Below, piece after piece: positions 1-8,228 of a DNA stretch of 64,000 bases. The notes beneath the pieces were generated by a model, which was given only the letters and a program-made list of their open reading frames with translations, searched no databases and was not told where the DNA came from. Every line of letters starts with the position of its first letter. Position 1 is the first letter of the stretch. This stretch comes from Pseudomonas paeninsulae. GTDB taxonomy: Bacteria; Pseudomonadota; Gammaproteobacteria; Pseudomonadales; Pseudomonadaceae. Both the position numbers and the translations under genes were made by a program. The stretch is taken from the NCBI RefSeq assembly GCF_035621475.1, contig NZ_CP141799.1:466001-530000 (forward strand). The letters are read 5' to 3'.

Positions 1-28
1 GGTCGAGGTCGTCGCGGGATATGGCCAT
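1..28 (-). CDS. possible 5' end of an unidentified gene, cut by the window edge
   Basis: A possible ATG at 28 on the minus strand opens a frame reading MAISRDDLD before the window ends. It lies about 110 bases downstream of the TRAP permease on the same strand, with a weak GGAA-type ribosome binding sequence. Nine codons are too few to recognise a family. It could be the next gene of the TRAP operon, or no gene at all. Confidence 0.25.
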
Positions 29-138
29 GGCAGCTGGGGTTCCACAGGATGATGCGAGGGAGTATGGGAGCCGCCGCACGCTGGAGGCAAGGCGTTCCCC
101 CGAGGGCCCGTCGGGCGCGGCTCGGGGAGAGGGTTGGC

Positions 139-1509
<1,371 letters not shown>

Positions 1510-1525
1510 TACTGCAACCTCGTGA

Positions 1526-2125
1526 TCAGGGATGCGGATGGCCGCCATCGCGGTCATCGTCGGGCACGCTAATGGCCCGGGGGAAGTTGAACAGCAGGGT
1601 GCTGCAGCGTGAGGCGCGGGAAACCAGGGCGATGGCCACCAGGATCAGGCCCAGCGGCAGTACGCTCTTGAACAGGAAGCGGTAGGGCAGGCCACTGGGC
1701 GCCTGCGAGTGTTCCTGATAGATGAAGGCGGTGTAGGCATAGGGGATCAGGCTGTCGATCATCAGGCCGATTACCGGCAGGGCCAGCAGGACGATGCCCG
1801 CCAGCTCGATCTGGGCCTGCAGGCGCAGGGAAAACTTCTCCCGCAGGACATCGACGCGCACATGGTCGTCGCGCACCACGGCGTAGGCCAGGGCCAGCAT
1901 CATCGCGGCGCCGAACAGGTGCCAGGACAGCTCCTCCAGGGCGATCGAGCCGCGCGCCAGGACGAAGCGGCTGAACACATTGCTCAGCACCACCAGCAGC
2001 ACCGCCAGCCACAGCCAGGCACTGGCCTGGCCGATGGCGACGATCAGACGGTTCAGGCGCCAGGACAGGCGGTTGTTGGGCAGGTCAGCGCTGGCCTGCG
2101 CATCGGCAGAAGCAGGTTGCTGCAT
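1526..2125 (-). CDS. dctQ: TRAP transporter small permease subunit (DctQ family)
   Basis: Four-helix inner-membrane partner of DctM, 199 residues. Hydrophobic segments lie near residues 30-50 (ASAWLWLAVLLVVLSNVFSR), 65-80, 105-125 and 155-175. The motif ALAYAVVRDDHVRVDVL, joining helix 2 to the cytoplasmic loop, is characteristic of the family. The C-terminal tail, with YRFLFKSVLPLG before the last helix, is usual for longer DctQ proteins. It lies 16 bases upstream of dctM and 81 bases downstream of dctP. The dctP-dctQ gap contains a GC-rich hairpin (near 2164-2190) that could tune relative expression. Confidence 0.92.
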   Translation of the reverse strand: MQQPASADAQASADLPNNRLSWRLNRLIVAIGQASAWLWLAVLLVVLSNVFSRFVLARGSIALEELSWHLFGAAMMLALAYAVVRDDHVRVDVLREKFSLRLQAQIELAGIVLLALPVIGLMIDSLIPYAYTAFIYQEHSQAPSGLPYRFLFKSVLPLGLILVAIALVSRASRCSTLLFNFPRAISVPDDDRDGGHPHP

Positions 2126-2206
2126 CGGGAAAACCTCGCACGTATCAGGCAGGAAGACGCAACGGGCCGCGGCATGGCCGGGCCCGTGCAGGTTCAGGGT
2201 GCATGA

Positions 2207-3292
2207 TCAGTCGTGCTGGTAGAAGTCCCGTGGCAGGTAACCCATGCTGTGCCAGGTGCCGTGCAGTTTCATGAACTCGCGCTGGCTGGTCAGCACGCGC
2301 TTGAACATGGCGTCCTGGCCGGCGATCTCGTCGAGCACCTCGTTGGTCACGCGCTGCAGTTCGCGCAGCACCGGCTCGGGCAGAACCTGGGCCTTGACCC
2401 CTTCCTTCTGGTACTCGGCGAGGGCAGTCGGCTGGGCCCACTCGCTCTCGGCCAGGCCCTTGAGGGTGGCTGACTCGCAGCCCATCTCGATCAGCGCGCG
2501 GCTCTGCGGCTCGAGTTTGTCCCACACGTCCTGGTTGACCAGCAGGTGCGAGGTGGTCAGGGTCTGGTGCCAGCCCGGCATGATGTAGTTCTTGATGATC
2601 TGATCGAGGCCGAGCATCTTGTCGATCGCCGGCTGGGAGAACTCCGTGGCGTCGATGGTCTTGCGCTCCAGCGCCTGATAGATCTCGCCGCCGGGGATCA
2701 TGGTGACCGAGGCGCCGAGCTTCTCCAGCACCTTGCCGCCGATACCGGCGAAGCGGATGCGCAGGCCGTCGAAGTCCTTCAGCTGGGTGATCGGCTTGGC
2801 GAACCAGCCGGCGCCTTCCGGGCCGATGATGCTGCACAGCATCGGATGGATGTTGTGCGGAGCGTAGATTTCCTCCAGCAGCTTCTTGCCATCGCCCTGG
2901 TAGTACCAGGCCACGTAGGCCGGCGGCTCCATGTTGAAGGGCGCGCCGGAGTACAGCGGCAGGGCCGGGATGCTGCCCTGGTCGTAGCCGATCCAGGTGT
3001 AGCCGGCCGGGTACTTGCCGCTGCTCACCGCATTCATGATCTCGAACGCCGGCACCAGTTCGCCCGGCTCGTAGTAGCGCAGCTGGATGTCACCGCCGGA
3101 GATGGTCTTGAGCGACTCGGCGAGGTGCTTGATCGGAGTGGTCAGGCCTATCAGGTGCGACGGGAAGGCCAGCGGCACCTGCCAGCGGATCTTCTCGGTG
3201 GCCATCGCCGGGCTGGCCAGCAGGCTGCCGCTGAGCAGCGCGGCGGCGGTGATGCCGTGGGTCAGGCGGGACAACTGTTGCTTCATCGACAT
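2207..3292 (-). CDS. dctP: TRAP transporter periplasmic solute-binding protein (DctP family)
   Basis: Binds the substrate in the periplasm and delivers it to DctQM. From the start at 3292 the protein is 361 residues and begins with a Sec signal peptide (positive MKQQLSR, hydrophobic stretch, cleavage near SPAMA-TEK). The DctP fold is marked by GLRIRFAGIGGKVLEKLGASVTMIPGGEIYQAL, the conserved segment containing the arginine that clamps the carboxylate. A longer frame starting at 3397 is rejected: it lacks a signal sequence at its start, while AAGGAA sits 8 bases before the chosen ATG. It is the first gene of the operon, preceded by a sigma54-type control region. Confidence 0.93.
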   Translation of the reverse strand: MSMKQQLSRLTHGITAAALLSGSLLASPAMATEKIRWQVPLAFPSHLIGLTTPIKHLAESLKTISGGDIQLRYYEPGELVPAFEIMNAVSSGKYPAGYTWIGYDQGSIPALPLYSGAPFNMEPPAYVAWYYQGDGKKLLEEIYAPHNIHPMLCSIIGPEGAGWFAKPITQLKDFDGLRIRFAGIGGKVLEKLGASVTMIPGGEIYQALERKTIDATEFSQPAIDKMLGLDQIIKNYIMPGWHQTLTTSHLLVNQDVWDKLEPQSRALIEMGCESATLKGLAESEWAQPTALAEYQKEGVKAQVLPEPVLRELQRVTNEVLDEIAGQDAMFKRVLTSQREFMKLHGTWHSMGYLPRDFYQHD

Positions 3293-3424
3293 GCTGGAGT
3301 TCCTTCTTGTTGTTTTTGTCTGGGCTGCCGGTCGGGCAGCGACCAAGGCGAAGCGGGGCGGATCACGCCCCGTCAGCTGCAGCGGTCGGCGCTGCAAGGG
3401 CGCCGACGGTTAACCGTTAGGACT

Positions 3425-3441
3425 AAGCAGGTTCTGTGCCT
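3425..3441 (-). promoter_or_regulatory. sigma54 (-24/-12) promoter for dctPQM
   Basis: Read on the minus strand the sequence is AGGCACAGAACCTGCTT. It matches the RpoN consensus TGGCAC-N5-TTGCW at GGCAC, at TGC and at the final T, with exactly 10 bases between the invariant GG and GC. Transcription would start near 3415, leaving a leader of about 120 bases before dctP. An IHF site and operator repeats upstream support the call. Many C4-dicarboxylate transport genes are RpoN-dependent. Confidence 0.75.
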
Positions 3442-3460
3442 CATTGGATAAGTCCATTTA

Positions 3461-3473
3461 AATCAACTGGTTA
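3461..3473 (+). promoter_or_regulatory. IHF binding site between enhancer and sigma54 promoter
   Basis: AATCAACTGGTTA matches the IHF consensus WATCAANNNNTTR at every defined position. It lies about 20 bases upstream of the -24 element and 32 bases downstream of the nearest operator, the place where IHF bends DNA to bring an enhancer-bound activator to RpoN polymerase. Confidence 0.65.
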
Positions 3474-3505
3474 ATCTTTCATTGGGTAGCCGGCTGGGTC
3501 ATTCA

Positions 3506-3583
3506 GTCCGGGAATCTGGACAGTTTTTGCGGTCGCCAAGTCAGAGTGTCCAGAAATCAAGACCGGTGTCCGTAAATCCGGAC
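3506..3583 (-). promoter_or_regulatory. three 16-bp activator sites upstream of dctPQM
   Basis: Three copies of a partly palindromic 16-mer occur at 3506-3521 (GTCCGGGAATCTGGAC), 3548-3563 (GTCCAGAAATCAAGAC) and 3568-3583 (GTCCGTAAATCCGGAC). The shared pattern is GTCC-N3-AATC-N-GGAC, with the right arm degraded in the middle copy. Start-to-start spacing is 42 and 20 bases, close to four and two helical turns, so all three face one side of the DNA. They lie about 65-145 bases upstream of the -24 element, as expected for an NtrC/DctD-type enhancer-binding protein, whose gene is not in this window. Confidence 0.65.
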
Positions 3584-3589
3584 GTTTCT

Positions 3590-3797
3590 CCCCCCGTGGC
3601 ACGCGATGATGGCGGCGCGGCAAGGCCGCCCGTCTTGAGCGACGCCCTCTAGACTAGTCGCTGCCGCCTCGGCCGTGGCTCATGCGATGCGCTAATGGCG
3701 CGCACCCGGCGCATCTGCGATAGTCGATCGGCTAAGCCGCGGGACGGCGCTTGGCGCCAAGCCGGCAGTGCTGTGGGGTGTGGTGGGCTGGAAACGC
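3590..3797. other. intergenic DNA without recognised gene
   Basis: GC-rich DNA between the dct control region and the island's left boundary. Neither strand shows a frame with a ribosome binding site or a recognisable protein motif. Confidence 0.5.
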
Positions 3798-3821
3798 AAA
3801 AGCCGCGCAGTGCGCGGCTTT
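3798..3821 (-). terminator. tRNA-type terminator copy 1 (island left end)
   Basis: The hairpin AAGCCGCGCA/TGCGCGGCTT is flanked by A and T runs. The same hairpin occurs at 5519-5541 and downstream of the intact tRNA gene at 17073-17095. It therefore belongs to the duplicated tRNA-terminator segment rather than to a local gene. Confidence 0.7.
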
Positions 3822-3826
3822 AAAGG

Positions 3827-3869
3827 TGGTGGACCCACACGGATTCGAACCGTGGAGCAAAGGATTATG
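3827..3869 (-). repeat. tRNA-Ile2 3'-half remnant: attL-like boundary of the island
   Basis: These 43 bases copy the 3' half of the tRNA-Ile2 gene at 17103-17179, from the anticodon (ATG on the plus strand) through the T arm to CCA, with only a few substitutions. Similarity stops right after the anticodon. This is the direct repeat left when a tyrosine integrase inserts an element into a tRNA 3' end. The orientation agrees with an island lying between this copy and the intact gene. Confidence 0.75.
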
Positions 3870-4205
3870 CGTTGCCTGGAAACGCTGCAAACCCAGTGAA
3901 ATCGTGCGTAGCTTGGCGCAGGTACAGTGAGCTGAAAGTAGCGTTATAGATGGGTTTAAGCGTAATTGAGCGAAAGCTGTAAAAGCTGGGCACTGTACCG
4001 TCAGCGTACTGTTTTTTGTATCGCAAAACGGTCAGGTGTTCTCTTCCATGGGGCAGTGTCTCGCTGATGCTGCTGGCGTGCTTCCCGGTGCGGAATTACG
4101 TCGGTGCTTTTCCCTAAGCAGGTCTCACTCTGTTGATCTGCCAGTCGATAGCTAAGATCAGCTTTGGTAGGGTTTGGCATCTGCCTGTAAACGAAAGGAA
4201 CTCGT
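3870..4205. other. island left margin without recognised gene
   Basis: 336 bases between the attachment repeat and the PAAR remnant. No convincing coding frame or integrase motif is visible. The last part should hold the promoter of the PAAR gene, since AAAGGAA precedes its ATG at 4206. Confidence 0.5.
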
Positions 4206-4480
4206 ATGGCCAAGCCCGCTGCTCGTTTTTCTGACCCCACCAGTTGCCCGGTCCCTAGGCATGGCACCAACCCAACCTTATACCGTCGCTACAGATTGAA
4301 GCCGCCACCAATTTGCTCAGTGCCCTTAAAAGTGTATTCGTGATTAAGCGATTGGGCGGGCATCGTGAGTTTCCCGGGCAAGCGGCGGACGGAAAAATCT
4401 GTCCAGGCAATGTCGGGATGGAACTGGTGAAAAACTTGAGAGTGGTTACAGGCTTGTTGCCGCCGCCGACCTTGCCATGA
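4206..4480 (+). pseudogene. internally deleted PAAR-domain T6SS effector (N-terminal tip plus toxin C-terminus)
   Basis: With a good AAAGGAA ribosome binding site, the ATG at 4206 opens with MAKPAARFSDPTSCPVPRHG, the typical start of PAAR spike proteins that carry toxins at the tip of the type VI secretion system. The similarity ends after about 23 residues and that frame stops at 4343. From about 4268 a second frame, shifted by two, stays open to TGA at 4478-4480 and reads like the end of a toxin (GKICPGNVGMELVKNLR, then LPPPTLP). Its stop overlaps the ATG of the next gene by four bases, as in effector-immunity pairs. The simplest reading is one effector gene whose middle was lost in a frameshifting deletion. 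The toxin family is not recognised. Confidence 0.65.
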
Positions 4481-4761
4481 AAACAAAGATAATACTTGTG
4501 TTGACAATATTTGCATTGTCATTCGTGTGGCTGAAAATAGGCGTTTACGAAACACACTTCGCCGAAGATAATCGATTGGTGTTTTTTTTCAAGAAACATC
4601 CAGTGTTACAGATTCGATTCGAAAATATCTTCCTAACGGATGAAGATGACAAGCCAGTCGGTCGGCTGAGCGACGAAGAGCGGAGAGCGGTGATCAACTA
4701 CTGCAAGTACCGGCTAGCTATCGAAACCGAGCTAAAAACGCAGGTAGAGTTGGACGCCTGA
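4477..4761 (+). CDS. putative T6SS immunity protein, paralogue 1 (C-terminally truncated)
   Basis: A 94-residue protein with an N-terminal signal peptide or anchor (MKTKIILVLTIFALSFVWL) followed by a small polar domain: FENIF, then DEERRAVINYCKYRLAIET. It overlaps the end of the toxin remnant by 4 bases and has no ribosome binding site of its own, which suggests translational coupling. Paralogues follow at 4802 and 5184. Where they end LDxCKxR, this copy reads D-A-stop-K-Q-R-stop: a TGC-to-TGA change removed the last four residues. A role in protecting the cell from a periplasm- or membrane-acting toxin is inferred from position. No known immunity family was recognised. Confidence 0.6.
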   Translation: MKTKIILVLTIFALSFVWLKIGVYETHFAEDNRLVFFFKKHPVLQIRFENIFLTDEDDKPVGRLSDEERRAVINYCKYRLAIETELKTQVELDA

Positions 4762-4801
4762 AAACAGCGGTAATGTTTCACGAAGGTACCTTCTCTTTTT
4801 C

Positions 4802-4954
4802 AGGCACCTATTCGCCAACGATGCTGACGACAAACCCCTGGAAAAGCTGACTGCCGAGCAGCGTGAGCAGGTAATTGATTACTGCAAATACCGCCTCGGC
4901 ATCGAAACTGCGCTGAACAACCAGGTGGTACTGGATGCATGCAAGCAGCGGTAA
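4802..4954 (+). pseudogene. immunity-protein paralogue 2, N-terminally deleted
   Basis: The frame reads RHLFANDADDKPLEKLTAEQ, then VIDYCKYRLGIETALNNQVV and LDACKQR before TAA. It closely matches the C-terminal half of the flanking paralogues. The signal segment and the first half are missing and there is no start codon, so this is a fragment left by duplication and deletion. Confidence 0.65.
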
Positions 4955-5070
4955 TCGGCAGCGAGAAGGTTCCAGCGGCACTTTTCACTTGCCCTTGGTG
5001 GCGCAGGCGACCAAGCCAGCCCGGAACGACTGGTACTCCTCCCTCCCTCCGGCCGACCAAGGACTGATTT

Positions 5071-5095
5071 GGGAAAATAAATCTGTCCCATTTTT
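5071..5095. repeat. dispersed motif GGGA-ATAAAT-GTCCC, copy 1
   Basis: GGGAAAATAAATCTGTCCCA followed by a T run. Related copies lie at 12224-12245 and 12304-12333 in the same island. It is a small imperfect inverted repeat of unknown origin. Confidence 0.4.
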
Positions 5096-5115
5096 CTTCT
5101 GAGCGTCTATAGCGG

Positions 5116-5141
5116 CGTTCCCACGCAGGAGCGTGGGAACG
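5116..5141. repeat. REP-like palindrome
   Basis: CGTTCCCACGC-AGGA-GCGTGGGAACG is a perfect 11-bp inverted repeat with a 4-base loop. This hairpin type is common between genes in many proteobacteria. It sits between immunity paralogues 2 and 3. Confidence 0.6.
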
Positions 5142-5183
5142 ATCAATTCGTATAAAAACCCAACTATTACAGCCGCCTACATC

Positions 5184-5471
5184 ATGAAAAAACTAATCAT
5201 TATTGTTGCACTGTTACTGGTCACCGCTCTGCTCGTTGGATACTACAAAGCTATTGACGACGCGGAGCTGAATGCGGTGTTCTTCATCAAAAATCGCCCC
5301 ACTTTTCAGGTTAAGTTTGAGAACATCTTTGCCAACGATGCGGATAATAAAAAACTGCACAAGTTGAATAACGAAGAGCGACAGTGGGTAATCGATTACT
5401 GTAAATACCGTCTAGGTATTGAAACTAAACTGATATCGCAGGAGGAACTAGATGTCTGCAAAGAGCGGTAA
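5184..5471 (+). CDS. putative T6SS immunity protein, paralogue 3 (intact)
   Basis: A 95-residue protein with an N-terminal hydrophobic segment (MKKLIIIVALLLVTALLVGY) suggesting a signal peptide or inner-membrane anchor. The soluble domain contains FENIFANDADNK and NNEERQWVIDYCKYRLGIET and ends LDVCKER. It keeps the C-terminal cysteine lost from paralogue 1. The start is set at the ATG followed by lysines; the 17 codons upstream in frame are not signal-like. No strong ribosome binding site is visible. Position and duplication suggest an orphan immunity gene kept after loss of the cognate effector. Confidence 0.65.
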   Translation: MKKLIIIVALLLVTALLVGYYKAIDDAELNAVFFIKNRPTFQVKFENIFANDADNKKLHKLNNEERQWVIDYCKYRLGIETKLISQEELDVCKER

Positions 5472-5518
5472 GCTATCCAAGGCAGGTCAGCGGCCGAAAC
5501 ACTGCGCGTAGAAAAGAA

Positions 5519-5561
5519 AAAGCCGCGCGGTGCGCGGCTTTAAAGGTGGTGGGCCCACACG
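5519..5561 (-). repeat. second tRNA-Ile2 terminator/3'-end remnant (internal att-like repeat)
   Basis: The tRNA terminator hairpin is followed at 5547-5561 by the last 15 bases of the tRNA-Ile2 gene (TGGTGGGCCCACACG on the plus strand), after which similarity stops. Over 43 bases it differs from the copy at 3799-3841 at only two positions. It divides the T6SS module from the Septu-like module, suggesting two successive insertions at the same tRNA. Confidence 0.65.
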
Positions 5562-5562
5562 A

Positions 5563-5739
5563 GATCAATGGGGTCAGTGACAATGATCTGTTGCCCTCCC
5601 GAAACTTCGCAGACTGCCTGCCCCTCCGCGCCCCATTGGCACTGGCAGTCGCCCTGTTTGGACTGCAATTAGAGCCTTGAACCGGTCATTCGCAACGTAG
5701 TGGCGAACTTGAAAATCAATGATTCTGACCCCTTTGATC
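5563..5739. mobile_element. short element with 15-bp terminal inverted repeats
   Basis: The left end GATCAATGGGGTCAG and the right end CTGACCCCTTTGATC are inverted copies matching at 14 of 15 positions, enclosing 147 bases with no gene. The right end stops 2 bases before the stop codon of the HNH gene and the left end begins 1 base after the tRNA remnant. Size and structure suit a non-autonomous (MITE-like) element. The mobilising enzyme is unknown. Confidence 0.5.
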
Positions 5740-5741
5740 TA

Positions 5742-6626
5742 TTACGCGAAGTCATATTCTGGTGGTTGGAGAAAATTGTCTTCGTTAAGCATGTTTTTTC
5801 CGTTGCTTATGAAATCTTTTGACTTTAATAATGCTTCAAATGTCACCAATTTCCATTGGTTGAATGTGAACTTTGAATTTGGATAATATTTTGCGTTTTC
5901 AAAAATCAATTCTATTTCAGATTCTATTGTTGTTTTTATGTTTAAGTTGTTTTTATTTGCTCTTATGACAAGGTCTCGTATTTCTTTTAGAGCTAAAGTT
6001 TCATATAGCTCGTAAAGTTCATGAATTCTTAAATGTTCAGATATTCTTTTGTGGTCGATGGAGTTTTCTGGGTAGTTTGATTTGTTTGGAGAAAAAGTTA
6101 TTCTGCGACTGTTGTGGCTGTACTGGGCTTCAAGCCAGTTGCTGTCATAATAGTGGTCGAATTTGAAGTGTATGGTTTGATCGTTTGCTGTTTTTGGCTT
6201 GTGTGTTGATTTTTTTCCGTTGCATGAAAGGCAGCAGGGTATGAGGTTGTGGGCGGAAATGGAAAGAGATGGATATGACTCCTTCGGAAGGTAGTGGTCA
6301 AGGCTCTCTACTGAACCATATAAGCAAATCTGACATTTCCCATCCGCAGTCATTTCTCTTAACTTTGTATAATAGAATCGACCTGCCGATTTTTTTCTTC
6401 TGAGTTTTTCGTATATTGACTCTAGCTCTTTCCCATTCCACCCATGCAGTGCGGACTCATCCTTATAGGCATGGTATATTTGATAGTTGCAGTGTACTTT
6501 GAATACCTTGTGTGCGCCTCTCAGGAAATTATTTAGCCTTTCTTCGTGATCAGTAAATTTTCGTTCTTTCTTCCCTTTTATGCAGGCAGAAAATACCTCG
6601 TCAAATTCGTATGTTTTCTTGGTCAT
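5742..6626 (-). CDS. HNH endonuclease of a Septu-like defence pair (PtuB-like)
   Basis: A 294-residue protein, AT-rich compared with the core genes. Residues 98-136 form a zinc-bound HNH nuclease core: CQIC (98-101), then LDHYLPK with D110 and H111, then NLIPCC-x2-CN with N127, C132, C135 and N136. This C-x2-C / DHxxPK / N-LxPxC-x2-CN layout is that of PtuB nucleases. The upstream ATPase gene overlaps it by four bases, in the ATPase-then-HNH order of Septu. In Septu the ATPase and nuclease act together against phage; the same role is inferred here. Other ATPase/HNH systems cannot be excluded. Confidence 0.72.
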   Translation of the reverse strand: MTKKTYEFDEVFSACIKGKKERKFTDHEERLNNFLRGAHKVFKVHCNYQIYHAYKDESALHGWNGKELESIYEKLRRKKSAGRFYYTKLREMTADGKCQICLYGSVESLDHYLPKESYPSLSISAHNLIPCCLSCNGKKSTHKPKTANDQTIHFKFDHYYDSNWLEAQYSHNSRRITFSPNKSNYPENSIDHKRISEHLRIHELYELYETLALKEIRDLVIRANKNNLNIKTTIESEIELIFENAKYYPNSKFTFNQWKLVTFEALLKSKDFISNGKNMLNEDNFLQPPEYDFA

Positions 6627-8104
6627 TTATTTGCCCTTGGAGCGTGTGCGATTATTATTGCGCGCCCCTCTGAGCCAATTTGGCCTTGATATAATTTAAT
6701 TATTTCTCTGAATTCAATTCCTTTTTTTACTTCGCTTTCTAGTAGTGAGTAAAAGCCGGATTTTCTCATGTCGAGGTTAAATACGTCAGATGTGATATCA
6801 CCTATGCTTTCGCCAAACGTCTCGATGTTAGGGCGGGAGAAACCTCCCTCGTTATCAACTTTCCATACGCAGGATCTTGGGACTTCCTGGATTACTACTG
6901 GTGAGTGTGTTGCAATTATTGCAATACCGTTACTTTCGGTAAGTATCTCGGACAGGGTTCGTATAAAGGCAGCAAGTAGTGGTGGGTGTAAATGGTTTTC
7001 GGGTTCATCAAGCAGGCATATCGTTCTGTCTTCGATTATTTCGACTATGCTTGTGATGTAGTAGAGGACTGACGCATGGCCTGAGCTAAGAGAGGAAAAA
7101 ATGAACGCTGCTTTGGTCTTTATTTCTTCTTCTGACTTGAGTTGGGAGAGTTCCTCGAGCTCAATTTCTTGGAAATTGGTATCTACGGCTAGTAGCTCGA
7201 GCGCATTGCGTAACTTGTCGTGTCTTATTTTTGAGCCATGTAGGCAGTTATATAGAGATCCTGCAAACTCGCGGGCCATCTCGGTGGATATGTCTTTTAA
7301 TTGCGCAGTATTTTGGTCATATATGCCTATATATTTCTTTTTTGTTCGGTCTATTCGTAGTCTGGAATCGTTAAAATCAATATTTTTGATAGGGTTTCCG
7401 AAGACGCCTAATGAAAGATAAATTAGTTGGCCGAAGTCGTAAGCTGAAATATGGTATCCATTGAGCTTTTTAATGGTCCCATCTTTTTTGTCGATAGAAT
7501 TAGCAATGTTTCTTAAGATGTGACTTTTGCCTACGCCATTTCCTCCAATTAGTGCATGTACATTTGTGGGGGGTTTGGAGTTTGGGTTTACTTTGAAGGC
7601 AATGCCTTCACCGTTTTCATGAGTATATATGAAGCCGTAGTTTTTTAATGAAACCCCTGTTGAGATGATCTCCCTAAATTGGCCTTTTATCGTTGAAATG
7701 CTAACGAATCTAGATAATGATTCTGTGAATACTTTTTCTCTGTATGCGATTTCAAATATATTTTCGTCATAAGCGACGTCTCTTAACGCTGATAAGTATG
7801 CTTTGATCTCAGTGGTTTCTAATGCGCTTCTCAGATTCTCATAGTATTCTGGATTTTGTCCTAGGGAAAAGAAAGTATCAGGCAATGCCTTGAAATGCTG
7901 CTTAAGGGATGCGGGGGTTTCGGCCGCTTCGTTTTGTTCTAAGAAACCTATCTTGACTTCTCCTAGAACGGTCGTTTTATTTCCTTTTACAATGCTTGCA
8001 TGAAATTCTGTTATAAATGAATAGTCATTCCATCGAGTATTTGGTTTCAAGTAAATAGTAGTTTCTTCTGATGAGGGTTGGGGCGTCCCGACTATAAAAT
8101 GCAT
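6623..8104 (-). CDS. ABC/OLD-type ATPase of a Septu-like defence pair (PtuA-like, with N-terminal extension)
   Basis: A 493-residue ATPase of the SMC/ABC class. Walker A is GGNGVGKS (187-194), the signature region is SSLSSGHASVL (about 337-347), Walker B is TICLLDEPENHLHP (361-374) and the H-loop is IIATHSP (396-402). The Walker B sequence DEPENHLHP is typical of chromosomal defence ATPases. About 180 residues precede Walker A, whereas simple PtuA-type proteins have the P-loop near the N-terminus. The extra domain has no motif I recognise and could sense or bind a partner. The 4-bp overlap with the HNH gene means coupled translation. AT-rich composition marks it as acquired. Confidence 0.72.
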   Translation of the reverse strand: MHFIVGTPQPSSEETTIYLKPNTRWNDYSFITEFHASIVKGNKTTVLGEVKIGFLEQNEAAETPASLKQHFKALPDTFFSLGQNPEYYENLRSALETTEIKAYLSALRDVAYDENIFEIAYREKVFTESLSRFVSISTIKGQFREIISTGVSLKNYGFIYTHENGEGIAFKVNPNSKPPTNVHALIGGNGVGKSHILRNIANSIDKKDGTIKKLNGYHISAYDFGQLIYLSLGVFGNPIKNIDFNDSRLRIDRTKKKYIGIYDQNTAQLKDISTEMAREFAGSLYNCLHGSKIRHDKLRNALELLAVDTNFQEIELEELSQLKSEEEIKTKAAFIFSSLSSGHASVLYYITSIVEIIEDRTICLLDEPENHLHPPLLAAFIRTLSEILTESNGIAIIATHSPVVIQEVPRSCVWKVDNEGGFSRPNIETFGESIGDITSDVFNLDMRKSGFYSLLESEVKKGIEFREIIKLYQGQIGSEGRAIIIAHAPRANK

Positions 8105-8228
8105 GTGGCCTCTATGAGTTTGATCTGTTGTGGTATTAAGTAATCTGTGCCGAGGCTGATGTGTAGAGATAAAAGGACAGACTTATTTTCTGTCCTGTGG
8201 CTCCTTGATCGTTTCATTGCTCTGCCCC

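Noticed and set aside
3827..3869. functional tRNA gene at the island's left end
   Set aside because: Only the 3' half is present; there is no acceptor 5' strand, D arm or complete anticodon stem, so it is a remnant.
4001..4555. minus-strand ORFs of about 88 codons near 4.0-4.5 kb
   Set aside because: No ribosome binding sites or motifs; they overlap the PAAR remnant and the immunity gene, which have sequence support on the plus strand.
5742..8104. retron with ATPase/HNH effector
   Set aside because: No reverse transcriptase frame or msr/msd-like structure lies next to the pair.
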